Source: a virus
Virus record (IMG/VR): IMGVR_UViG_3300035698_012957
Location: 1 to 20,068 of that record
Strand: one strand, 5' to 3'
DNA length: 20,068 bases
Shown here: one piece after another, positions 6,558 to 16,800 of the stretch
Position numbering within the stretch: position 1 is the stretch's first letter
How the letters are laid out: each line of letters starts with the position of its first letter
Made by a program: the position numbers and the translations under genes
The notes under the pieces: model-generated
Seen by the model: only the letters and a program-made list of their open reading frames with translations
Database searches by the model: none
What the model was told of the DNA's origin: nothing

Positions 6558-7172
6558 TTAGCTGATTAATGCTATAATTGTTTCTGTAGTGTTACCAACA
6601 TTTGCTGCACCAGCTGTTGATGCTCGTACGGTAACGGCTGGAACGCCTGCTCCACCTGAGGTGAAATATGCATTTGCTACAGTGTTAAGTTGACTGAAGT
6701 TAACTTCTACAGCTGCATTTGACATGATTGACTTATCAACGCCAGTTGCATCCACACCATTTAGAGTCATAGTGCCTGTAGTTGCTTCATTAACAACTCC
6801 GAATTCTGCATTAGCTAGAACTACGTTAGTTAACTTAATAGTTGCTGCTGCAATGCCTTCTTTATAAACTGCTGCGCCGCCGCCTGTAACTACAGATGAG
6901 TTGCCCTTTAGGGTCATATTCTCAACGGTAATAGCGTTGGTTGCTGTGTTATCTAAACGAATACCACCGCCATCAACAACTACATCGTCTCTATTTCCTA
7001 CTCCAATAAATGCGATATCTGCGAAAGCACCAGCGATCATTCCATAGGTACCTGGGTATAATAATACGGTACTACCTGCGGTTAAATCTACTGTTGGAAT
7101 CTCTGATACTGCTGTATATTGAGCGTCGTCTGTTAGCTCTGGGCTAACTTTGTGTACAAATTTTTGAGCCAT
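6558..7172 (-). CDS. Right-handed beta-helix repeat protein, probable virion surface protein
   Basis: 204 residues of short beta strands with regular turns, such as GSTVLLYPGTY (33-43), DIAFIGVGNRDDVVVDGG (52-69), NAITVENMTLKGNSSVV (79-95) and IKLTNVVLANAEFGVVNE. This is the pattern of pectate-lyase-like parallel beta-helices. Only three Cys-free layers with no clear catalytic residues are evident, so a structural role (decoration, head fibre or tail spike) is more likely than an enzyme. It has a strong AGGAG site 7 bases before the ATG, its own promoter candidate upstream and Ala/Gly/Thr-rich composition, all consistent with high late expression. A glycan-binding spike is an alternative. Confidence 0.68.
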   Translation of the reverse strand: MAQKFVHKVSPELTDDAQYTAVSEIPTVDLTAGSTVLLYPGTYGMIAGAFADIAFIGVGNRDDVVVDGGGIRLDNTATNAITVENMTLKGNSSVVTGGGAAVYKEGIAAATIKLTNVVLANAEFGVVNEATTGTMTLNGVDATGVDKSIMSNAAVEVNFSQLNTVANAYFTSGGAGVPAVTVRASTAGAANVGNTTETIIALIS

Positions 7173-7194
7173 TTGTGTATCTCCTATATAATTT

Positions 7195-7210
7195 TTAATT
7201 AATTAATTAA
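7195..7210. repeat. TTAA tetranucleotide tandem repeat in the leader of the beta-helix gene
   Basis: Four perfect TTAA units lie 23 to 38 bases upstream of the beta-helix start codon, between its promoter candidate and its ribosome site. The tract would keep the leader RNA unstructured near the ribosome site, which could raise translation; it may also simply reflect base composition. Confidence 0.6.
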
Positions 7211-7253
7211 CTTATCCCGTCTATAACTAGCAGAATAATATATTCTTACGTTA

Positions 7254-7282
7254 AGTATAGTAAACTATCTGATAGTTTACAA
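7254..7282 (-). promoter_or_regulatory. Candidate promoter for the beta-helix gene with a dyad in its spacer
   Basis: Reading the - strand, TTGTAA (7282-7277) and TATACT (7259-7254) are separated by exactly 17 bases. The interval 7260-7280 is a perfect inverted repeat with 10-base arms GTAAACTATC / GATAGTTTAC around one base. A second overlapping palindrome, ATAGTTT-GT-AAACTAT on the - strand, extends past the -35. The repeat fills the space between -35 and -10, the usual place for a repressor or activator site. The leader would be about 75 bases. The stretch 7173-7304 contains no gene. Confidence 0.55.
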
Positions 7283-7304
7283 ACTATAATTTTTGAACTT
7301 TATG

Positions 7305-8291
7305 TTATTGTCCATCAGGGTCGTTATTGCCCTTAAATTTAATTGAATTGGTTTCAAAGTTTTCTTCTGTTTTTTCAATACTACTAACTATCTTACCACA
7401 CTGGTTCTGGCATAGAGTAAAAGCTCTGTCATACCCTTGTAAATATTGATCTAGTTTATCCCAATAGTTAGATGCTAAAATCTTTTCAATAGGATGATTA
7501 AATCCATTCAGTACTTCAGAGTAACTTTCAGGATAAAAAAACTTACTCTGATCTTTGTCGTAATAGTGTCCCCCAGTCCAACAGCATCTAAATACTAATC
7601 CTTCTGGTGATATATACCATTTAGGGTAATCTCCCCAACTACAAATGATCTTCTTAGGAAGCTCATCGAGGTTTGTTTTCCTCTTAATATGTATATATTC
7701 TGGATTAGTTGCAGGATTATGGCTTCGATTAGACTTGACTGTGCTAAATGTGGTAAAATTCAAATCTTTAGCCATCTGTTTGGCCTCTTCAACTTGATGT
7801 TCGTTGTGACTAAACACAATATATTTCCAATGTACTTGCGTATTGCCTGTTGCTATTACTGCTTTAGCGTTTGATAGTACCTTTTCGAAATTAGTATTAA
7901 TTCGATATAAAGAATGAGTGTCAGTTAATCCGTCTAAATCAAAATTGATTATGTCTCTTTTAGTTAGTATGTTACCTACATCTGTCCAGTAGTCAGTGTC
8001 ATGAACACCTCCATTTGTGTGGATCAGTAATCTAGTATCATGTTCCTTAACATAAGAAATAATTTCACGAAATTCTTTATTCATTATACTATCACCAAAA
8101 TTACCGTTTAATACCATCCAATCTAGATTTCGTAGAAATTCAGGGTAAAATAGCTTTTTAAAGTTTTTTAAGGTTATAGTGTATAATTTATCATTTAAAT
8201 TAATACGTAAAGGTTTAATTCTATGACATGCAGGGCACGCCGCGTTACATCTGAATGTTAGTTCAGTAGTAACCTGTCTATATTTTTTCAT
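7305..8291 (-). CDS. Radical SAM enzyme with C-terminal SPASM-like domain
   Basis: 328 residues. The radical SAM cluster motif is C15-x3-C19-x2-C22 (FRCNAACPACH) on the first strand, and LLIHTNGG (88-95) and INFDLDGL (115-122) match later strands of the barrel. The C-terminus carries C217, the pair C236-C237 in SPEGLVFRCCW, and C294-x3-C298, a SPASM-like auxiliary iron-sulfur site. SPASM enzymes usually modify peptides or proteins. The gene lies between a tail fibre gene and the beta-helix gene, so a virion protein is the likely target; this is inference. It starts at a TAATG overlap with the fibre gene and has no good ribosome site of its own, so it depends on translation of the fibre. Confidence 0.85.
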   Translation of the reverse strand: MKKYRQVTTELTFRCNAACPACHRIKPLRINLNDKLYTITLKNFKKLFYPEFLRNLDWMVLNGNFGDSIMNKEFREIISYVKEHDTRLLIHTNGGVHDTDYWTDVGNILTKRDIINFDLDGLTDTHSLYRINTNFEKVLSNAKAVIATGNTQVHWKYIVFSHNEHQVEEAKQMAKDLNFTTFSTVKSNRSHNPATNPEYIHIKRKTNLDELPKKIICSWGDYPKWYISPEGLVFRCCWTGGHYYDKDQSKFFYPESYSEVLNGFNHPIEKILASNYWDKLDQYLQGYDRAFTLCQNQCGKIVSSIEKTEENFETNSIKFKGNNDPDGQ

Positions 8292-9328
8292 TAGATGTAC
8301 CAGGCTTGTATATCAATAGTTATCCCTGAGGCTACTGTAGCGTCTGTAAATTGAATAGAATTGTTACCGGAATTAAAAATCCACTCGGCAGGAGTAGGCT
8401 GCATAACTCCGTCAGCATAAGCTGTTATATTACTAGAGTTAGTAGGAGTAGCTGTTCCTACACCAAATACGTTAGATCCGCTAGATACTTCGGTATTGTA
8501 CAAGGGCCTCATGCCATTAGCTACGTTACCACTAACAGTGTTTACATTATCAGTAACAGTATTTACAGCAGTACTAAGTGAATTTACATTACCTTGTGTA
8601 GCCATAGCAGCATTATCATTAGTAATTATTCTGGCATCGACAATATCTAACCTTGTAGTTAAAGATGTTCCTGTGCCTATTATGATTGTGGAATTAGCGG
8701 GTGTGTTAGTAAATCCTACTGTATAAACATCCTCACTCTCATCCCAATAAGCAGCTACATTTGCAGAACTGCCTCTATTTACCATTATTCCAGAATCTAC
8801 AGCTGGGGCACCTGTTTGATTGTTAGCTAGTAGAAGAATAGAGTCATTAAGAGATATATTATTTGATCCAACGACAGATGAATTACCTATTACTACTAAG
8901 TCACCCTCAATAGTTACAGACTGCTCAAAAGTTTTAGCAGATGAAAAAGCGGTAGCTCCCCCAGCTAATCCCGATAAGTTACCTTGCACTGAGTTAGTAT
9001 TATCTACTAAAGCCGAAGTTATAGCTATTTGATTACTTAATACTGATGCTATGTTAGAATTAGTAGTAATTGAATTCGCGGTAATAGTGTCTAAAGCAGA
9101 ATTAGTAGTAGACGCATAAGAATTTACATTATCTTGCAACGCGGTAAGATTAGCGTTTACTATGGCTACATTACTAGATACGGAAGTTACATTAATAGCA
9201 CTAGCTAAATGCTCAGCGGTAACAGCCCCAGTACTTATATGTCTAGACTGAATAGCTGAGTTTGCTATCTTTGCATTGCTAAGAGCATTCGCTGCTATTA
9301 CAGTTTCAGTAACTTTATTTAGACTCAT
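8291..9328 (-). CDS. Tail fibre protein
   Basis: 345 residues, rich in Asn, Ser, Thr and Ala. The N-terminus has NAKIANSAIQSRHISTGAV (18-36), the repeat style of trimeric tail fibres. A long heptad-like helical stretch (about 48-120) follows, then a beta domain (131-222) with VTIEGDLVVIG and SGIMVNRG-type strands common in marine phage structural proteins, and a C-terminal globular end (about 275-345, ADGVMQPTPAEWIF). The ATG directly follows the stop of the acidic protein and has GAGG about 14 bases upstream. It probably forms part of a receptor-binding fibre with the collar-domain protein two genes away. No enzyme motif is seen. Confidence 0.78.
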   Translation of the reverse strand: MSLNKVTETVIAANALSNAKIANSAIQSRHISTGAVTAEHLASAINVTSVSSNVAIVNANLTALQDNVNSYASTTNSALDTITANSITTNSNIASVLSNQIAITSALVDNTNSVQGNLSGLAGGATAFSSAKTFEQSVTIEGDLVVIGNSSVVGSNNISLNDSILLLANNQTGAPAVDSGIMVNRGSSANVAAYWDESEDVYTVGFTNTPANSTIIIGTGTSLTTRLDIVDARIITNDNAAMATQGNVNSLSTAVNTVTDNVNTVSGNVANGMRPLYNTEVSSGSNVFGVGTATPTNSSNITAYADGVMQPTPAEWIFNSGNNSIQFTDATVASGITIDIQAWYI

Positions 9329-9778
9329 TTATTTATCATCCTCGTTAAAAGATATATCATTAAAGAACTCTTCCATATAATTCTTAGTCTCTAAAGGTGA
9401 ATCTACATCTTCGTAAAAATCTTTCAAGAAACCTTCCACTTGTTCTTCTACAGAAGGTGGTTTTAATATGTCGTCGTACTCTTCTCCGATACATGCTTTT
9501 TTAACTATTTTTACACAAATATCTATTTCTTCATCTGTTAGCCCTGTTATGCTTCCATCCATAGACTTCTTTTCATCATAATTCTTAGGCTGTTCTAAGT
9601 ATATAGAATATACTAATCCTTCCATTAACTTAGCCACTTTAGGCTCTACTGCTATGAATGCGTCATAAGGAAAAGACTTTTGTATCATCTCTCCTTTCTC
9701 TAACGTAGTAAAAGACCTATAAGCACAGTAAACTAACTTATTATCCATATCTATTGCATTAAATTTAATATATTCCAT
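9329..9778 (-). CDS. Acidic hypothetical protein between two fibre genes
   Basis: 149 residues. The N-terminal half looks like a mixed alpha/beta domain (MEYIKFNAIDMDNKLVYC, then VYSIYLEQ). The second half is strongly acidic and helical, ending FFNDISFNEDDK. It has no membrane segment, metal motif or known catalytic pattern, and I do not recognise it. Its place between two tail fibre genes and its small acidic nature are compatible with a fibre assembly chaperone; this is inference only. The ATG has GAGG about 7 bases upstream, and its stop is immediately followed by the start of the downstream fibre gene. Confidence 0.7.
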   Translation of the reverse strand: MEYIKFNAIDMDNKLVYCAYRSFTTLEKGEMIQKSFPYDAFIAVEPKVAKLMEGLVYSIYLEQPKNYDEKKSMDGSITGLTDEEIDICVKIVKKACIGEEYDDILKPPSVEEQVEGFLKDFYEDVDSPLETKNYMEEFFNDISFNEDDK

Positions 9779-9787
9779 TATTTCCTC

Positions 9788-10867
9788 TTAAAGTTTGATT
9801 ATCATATTAAGTACTACAGTAGGAAATACTGTGTCTACTGTAATAGCTGAATGATCGTTTAATGCCCCAATAACGGTCACTGATGATGCGTCCTTAACTC
9901 CTGTAGAAACAGATTGAGTAGATACATTACTATGAGCACTTATAGAAACAGATGTTGAAGTTTTAGTTGAACTTGCAGACATTGCTGCTGTAGTAGCACC
10001 AAGACTACTATTATTAGAACCTTTACCTAATAATAATCTATCACTAAGATTAGGTATATTGAAAGTAGTTGATCCATCTCCTACGCCAAAAGCAGTACTT
10101 GTTACTGAAAATAAATTAGCATAAGTAGTTCTACTAATCGCACTTCCATCACATATTGACCACCCTGTAGGGGCAGCAGTACCTGCGTAAGGCATTACTA
10201 CTCCAGTAGGTATTCTTTCTGAGTTAGCTAACTTACTTCTAGTAACCTGTAAATCTTCTATATTATCTGCAAAGATAGTATTAACACCAATTTTTGCATT
10301 AGTTACAGCATTACTTGCCATTTCGTGTTCACTAATAGTAACAGCTGCAATTTTTACATTAGATATTGCTCTATCTTGCATCATAGCAGTAGTAACACTT
10401 TGTGCTGAAGGTAATCCGATATCTGTTACACCAGAAGCATTATCATATTTAGCGTACATTCGTACATTAGCTGCTCCAGCAGCTTCTACTACTGTTAAGA
10501 AGGTTTCTCCTATTTCATACGTAGTGAAATCTGCTGCGGCTAAAGTAGCTTCTACTCTATGTCCTACCCCTACCCTAGTCCAATTACCTCCATGAACGGG
10601 GTTACCTTTTTGATGTACAGAATCCCACATATAAAAAGCGTTAGTTTTAGAACTTCTAAATCCTATACCATTCAGTTCTTCGTCAGAAGAAATACTTAGA
10701 GCAGAGCCTGGGGGGCTTTGTATATTTAATCCAACTAATGTAGGCGCAGAGTCAGAATAGAAATTCTGCATTGTTGCTCTAAGAGAATTATTTACATGTG
10801 TCCTTGCCGTAGCATAGGAGGTTCCTGCGCTTGGTAATTGAAATGTATTACTATTTCCTAATGCCAT
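9788..10867 (-). CDS. Tail fibre / phage tail collar domain protein
   Basis: 359 residues. The N-terminal domain (about 1-155) includes WDSVHQKGNPVHGGNWTRVG and resembles the shaft base of fibres. Then come AIxNxKI-type repeats (about 163-215: ISNVKIAAVTISEHEM, VTNAKI), and a phage tail collar domain (219-282) with GVVMPYAGTAAPTGWSICDG, a TYANLFSVTSTAFGVGDG stretch and FNIPNLSDRLLLG. The collar domain is found in fibres such as T4 gp12 and in Mtd-like proteins. The Ser/Thr-rich C-terminus probably trimerises. It follows the J-like gene closely and is preceded by AGGAA. The NAKI repeats are shared with the other fibre protein here, suggesting the two have similar shafts. Confidence 0.88.
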   Translation of the reverse strand: MALGNSNTFQLPSAGTSYATARTHVNNSLRATMQNFYSDSAPTLVGLNIQSPPGSALSISSDEELNGIGFRSSKTNAFYMWDSVHQKGNPVHGGNWTRVGVGHRVEATLAAADFTTYEIGETFLTVVEAAGAANVRMYAKYDNASGVTDIGLPSAQSVTTAMMQDRAISNVKIAAVTISEHEMASNAVTNAKIGVNTIFADNIEDLQVTRSKLANSERIPTGVVMPYAGTAAPTGWSICDGSAISRTTYANLFSVTSTAFGVGDGSTTFNIPNLSDRLLLGKGSNNSSLGATTAAMSASSTKTSTSVSISAHSNVSTQSVSTGVKDASSVTVIGALNDHSAITVDTVFPTVVLNMIIKL

Positions 10868-10871
10868 ATTG

Positions 10872-13800
10872 TTATATTCCTGTAGCTATAAAAGTAAACA
10901 TCGCGCCTGACTCAACTAGAGTAGCATTTGATGAATAATATAGTCTTATATTGCTTTCGTTTTGATCTGCACTCATTATCACATGGGTAGGGATAGCTAG
11001 TGCGTTACTTGGGTTTACTATTGACACAGCAATCTGAGGATTATTAATAAATCCTACATTAGCGTAATTAACTGCTTGATTACCTGTACTATCAGGAGCA
11101 TAAGCATAAGTGTCATTAAAGGTTTTTTGATCCAGAGTTACATAGTAATTAAAGCTATCTATAGTATAATTATATAGAGAAGGATTACTATTGTTAATTT
11201 CGTATAATAGTTGGAAGTATCTAAAAGTTCTACTACCAGTGCTAAATACTTGGAAGCCGTCATCTACTGATGAAGCAGCGAATACACTAATATCAGTGTT
11301 ACCATTAGCCCAAGCATTAGGGTCTGTATCAGAAGTTCTAATCTTAATTACACTAGATACTGCTGTGGGTGACCCTTCAAAAGTACCTATACCGGCCGCA
11401 TCTCCAAATTGTTCTAAGTTTACTAACTTGTAACTACCAGAACTTGTGGTTAAGTTAGCGAAGGTATTACCCCCTGTAGCTACACCATTAGCATAGAAAG
11501 TTTCGCCTAATACTATAGCATTAGCGTTAACTACGCCTGCAATTAGCGCATATGAGTTAGAATTAGAAACATCTCCAGTATGTTGGCCTTCATTCCATAT
11601 AGCGTATACATTACCTAAACTACCACCACTTTGTAATGTTCTGTTAATAGTACTATAAGTAACTGCTGCTGCATTAGCATTAGAGTATCCTAATAATGTC
11701 CCAATTCCTTGAGCACCACCAGTATTACTATCTATAAGAATATTAGCTGTAGCACTTAGTGCCTCAGGATCACCTGTTGCGCCCGAAGCTATAGTTATTC
11801 TAAAATCATTATAAGTATCTACAGTAGCTACCGAAGCCTGTACGTTGACATATATAGAACCTGTTAAACTTCTACCAACATCACGAATACTTGTTTGGTA
11901 TATACCATTACTTTCTGTAGTTAAATCCGTTGGTGTTCCTATGACTACTGCTAGTCCCGTAGAAGTACCATTACTATTCTCAGTTGGGGTAGAAGGCACG
12001 CCCCCACTATAAGGGTCTGCTGCATAACTAAAGCCGCCATTATCAGAATTAGCTAAACTTTCATATATACCATTTTGATAGTTATCATTAGGTATTCCTA
12101 CAAATACATTACCTGTAGGAGTGTCTTCGCTCCAAGTTTTGAAAACATTAGCGTTTTCTGGTGCTGTAGTAGTAACTGCTACCCCAACAGTATCTGAACT
12201 ATAGTTACCGCTAGTATCTCTGGTCTTAGCTAAATAGGTATGAATACCGTAGCTATCTATTTGTACAACTTTTCTCGTCGATCCAGCACTGATTATAGCT
12301 ACACTAGAAGCGGTGCTAAAAGCAGTACCATAAGTACTAGAAGCTACAGCTCCGGGAACTCTTCTAACTACTACTTCTTTTAAGTCAAGATCCCTAAATT
12401 CTCCAGCGTCATTTCTATAATAATCCCAAAGTAAATTAACTGTATCACCAACTTGACCACCTGTCAAATTTTTAATATTTAAGGGTTGGGCAGTCTTGCC
12501 TAGTAGGTCCAATTCAATAATAGAAGTAGTACCCGTTATTTGCTTATTAAGAGGAGTTACTTGTACTATAACTTTAGTAGGTATCCCACTTACTTGTCCT
12601 TCTAGGTTATTAATAGTAAAGTTCATATGACCTTCAGAATCTACTCCGGTAGCCGGTAACTTTACCGTGTTAAAGGTAGTTAAGTTGAATCCTGTTACAG
12701 AGTCAGTTAGATCATCGTCGGTATCAACGCCGGATAATTTATAGGACACTTCATAGTCGGTAACTTCTTGTGCCACAATGTGATCAAATACAACAGTTAC
12801 TCTAGAAGATACTCCTACAGTTGTGTCTCTATATAAAGTTTCTACTAACTTTAGTCCTTCAACTCTCGAAATAGGAATAGTACTGATTATAATTGATTGA
12901 CTTACTGTCTTACTTCTTCTACTATTACTATTTACATTATAAGCTCTAACTATGTGTAATCCTTCATTTAGATCTTTAATAGTTTTATCACTACTTAAAG
13001 ATAGTGCTTCAAAAGTACTACTTAGCGCTACTTGATAAACGTTATTATTAGCTAATCTAAAATTACCTTGGTCTACGGGATAATCAATTGTCAAAGTTCT
13101 GGCACCTATAGTTACATTACCGATTTTACCTGGTAGTAAATCTTTAGAAATATTAATAGCAGTAGTTCCACTAACATTACCCGTTAGTGGGCTTGCAAAT
13201 TTAACTTTATAAATATGATTAGCTGTTAGATGGGCGTTATAGTAAGCATCCCCAGAGTCATAACTAGTATTAGCAATAGCGTAAGTATTACCAGAGTATA
13301 GAGCAACATTATCTCCTTGCTCTATAATAGGTACATTATATTCATCAACTTCTACTCTAATATCTGTTTCTGATCCTGATAAATTACTAACAACAATATT
13401 AGAATTGCTAAGAGTACCTGTGTACTCGCTAGGATTATGTAATAATCCATCAATAAATACTCTTACATCAGATAAGGTTCTAGCAGGATTATTTAGTGGT
13501 TGTGTAAAAGAGCCACTTGAAACAGGAATAGTATTATTATAAATCCTAGTTTGTTTACTACCCTCTAAATAAACTACATTATTAGAAAAATGCTCAGTTG
13601 ATAGTATTTGAGCTATTTCTAAGTAGAACGGAGAAGAGTCGACTGCAGTTAACAATTGAGTACCATCGTTAGCAAGTGAATTATTAATTTTTAATGTATT
13701 TGTATTTAAGTCGTAGGATACTATATTAGAACTAAACTTAGTTAAGTCAGACCTATATCCTACGAAGTTTAGAAGCCCTGAAGTATTAGATTTTTCTTTA

Positions 13801-16800
13801 ACAGGGATAGAAGCATAGTCGTCACCTTTTAGCCCATTAAAACTAGAATCATTAGTGGCTAGTACGTGCTTAAAGAAATTATCGTCAAATACAGAATTTA
13901 AACTAGGTACTTGGAATTCGATATTTTGGCTCACACCACCTACTTCGTCTACTCCTACATAAGCATTACATAGTAGAGGAATTACTCCTAATCGTGAAGT
14001 AAAGCCATTCTTTCCAATAATACTAATAGCAGTATTAGGAACTACATCGTCAATATTACTAGTAGAGGTAATCTGTAATCCAGAGTCTACAACTTGAGAA
14101 GAAGTGACATAGTAGTAGTCATCGGGCTTAGCTAATTCATAATTAGTTTGAAAGGCAGAAGGATATCCTGTAGTATCAGTATAACTATCCACTTGAAGAT
14201 TAACACTAACAGAACCGTCAGAACTTCTTACTGGATAAGAGTCGATCTGTAAAATAGGCTCAGGCGGAGCAACTAATTGGCTAAAAGTATCGACGTAAGC
14301 AGTAGGGGTGTAATTAATAATGGTATCTGAGTCAGTATATACATTACTAACGTACTCTACGCCCGTAACCGTTACCTCTTCATCAGTATCTCTAGCGATT
14401 TTAGTTACTTTGAATAGTTTATCAGAGGTAGCAGTATAATGGTTGTCAGGGTTAACTTCCCCCAAAGCCCACAGGTCTCCAACCTGAGGAATAGTGTCCG
14501 CAGTAAAAGCAACGTTAGTAGTGCTATACTCTTTAGTATGTGGATTGAATTTTTGAATTACATTGAAACGACCAAAGTCTGCTCCTGCTTCTACATTACC
14601 TGTACTAGATAGGTCATAAAGTACATTACTTAATAGGTAAGAATCAACTCTATTATCTTTACCTTTAATTATTCTCAAGGCAAGAGGTAGAGTATTAGCA
14701 GTAAAGGTAGATGCAGTAATTGCGGGAGAAGTGAAATGCTCTACATAAACATTTTGTTCACTAACTACAGAATTAGCGGTTATTCTACCTCCAAAACCAT
14801 ACGCAACACCTTGAGTTTTCATTTGAACTGCAATTATGGCTCCTACAGGCAATTCAGAAGCTTCTGATCCTGTAGCAAAGGTAGCAAATCTTCTTAAATA
14901 CTTACTAGCAGCTATAGAATATTGTCCGAATCGCATAGATTGACTTCTTCTATCTACTCCTTCTAAGTTAACAGAATCAACCTTTTCTATTTGATTCTGG
15001 TCTATAAGGGCGCGAGGGTCTTCTACTCTAATAGTTTCTCGTTTGTAATGATTAGTAGGATCGACAAAGGTTACGTCTATAGCGGATATGACGTCGCTTT
15101 CTTTACTACCGAATATAGTGAAAGAATCCTTAACTATATTAGTCTCATTAAATACTGCAATAGGTAGCTCATCAGGTAAATCCATATTTAGGATAATTTT
15201 ACCTTTGTAGTATGTAGGAACTGCTCTAATGGTTGAAGTAACTTGATTTACTATGCTAATAACAGAAGCCTCACTAGCTATAATTAAGTTAGTTATGAAA
15301 CGACGTTCTTTAATTTGTATCGAAGCGTTAAGCCCAGAAAGCTTATCTTTAACTCCTGTGTGCGTATTTCTAGCTTTGTGCTGATAAGTACTATTAGCGT
15401 AGCCATCTACACCAAGGTATTGTCCGGTAGTGATATCACAAGCGTCACAGTAAACTGCCGCTCTATAGAAATTATACTTATCTATATAGTCTTCAGAAAT
15501 ACCTAATCCATAAGACGTATTAGTTAATAAATCATATATAATCCATACAGGATTCTGCGTCCATGCATTTACAAAAGTACCGTCCCATACGCCTTCATAC
15601 AGAACGGGATTAGCGTCTGTTAACACCACATCAGTGCCTGATTTTTGTAGGTAATATCCTGTAGTAGGATACCCACTATCCCCAGAATCCGCAATTTCTA
15701 GATATCTCCAATCTATATCACCGTTTTCAATAATAGGTTGATTAAAATTACTTGGAACTTTAACTACCAATCCTTTAACCATAGAAGTAAATGTAGGTAT
15801 TGTCCCCGCGTACTCAGCATTAGAACGTATAGCATAGCCTATTAAGGCTGTTCTAGGATAGGCCATATCATCAAATTCAATCTCATCCCAGCCTTCAAAA
15901 CTAATATCATCTCTGAAACGCGAAGATTCACTATCATCTGATATTTTTTCTACAGTAAACCTGTAACCTAGTGGGTCTTTTTTTTCATCAGGAATAACTA
16001 TTAAGTTAGTAGTCTTATAAGGGGTATTAGTCTTGCCCGATATTACTTTCTCAGAGCTAGTAATAATATCTGTTCCAGTATTATCATATAAGGTTATCTT
16101 ATAGGTTACGGTATGGTCTAAAATATCTCCCTTATCTGTAGTCTGTAATAGTACGTTAACTCTAAGTCTGAAAGATAAAGCATCCCACCCAGTAATACTA
16201 GTATTCTGTAAGGTAACAGCTGCACGAGGTATAGAAGATAAGTTACCCTTCTTTAACCTAACTGTAGAGGACATAGATTGTGGCGTAACTACCCTATCAC
16301 CGAAAATACCTAAAGGTGCTTGATGTATAGTACCGTTTGTAGTCAATGATCTGAAGTTAGCTGCATCCTCGTTACCATCATCGTCAATAAGATCATCAAT
16401 AAAACCGTCATTAAGTTCAATATCTATAGGACCATTAGGATTAATTCTATATAGAGGTCCTTCTCCTAAAGCCGTAGTTAAGAATAGGATATCAGTAGAA
16501 AATAAATTATTAGGTGTTTCGGTAGGAGCATATTGTGCACCACCACCACCTTTACCGCCGCCCTTGTTATGTACTTTAATCCCGTTAGCGATGTATGTAT
16601 GATGTATGTCTACAGTGAAGTTAAATGTTTCCTGAGGAATTTCATCTGTTATAGACATTATGGGACAAGGATAGTTTTCTTCAGTAATTAGTGCGTCATC
16701 GACTTCTAAAGTACCAATCTCTACAAATTTATTATATTCATTCAATACCCAATGATTTGGAGTAACTAATAATTCAGTATCCCAAGCTTCTATTCTAATA

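Noticed and set aside
8351-9032. + strand open frames across the fibre gene (for example 8351-8581, 8496-8726, 8820-9032)
   Set aside because: They are antisense to a well-supported fibre gene, have no ribosome sites and show low-complexity translations of the repeats.
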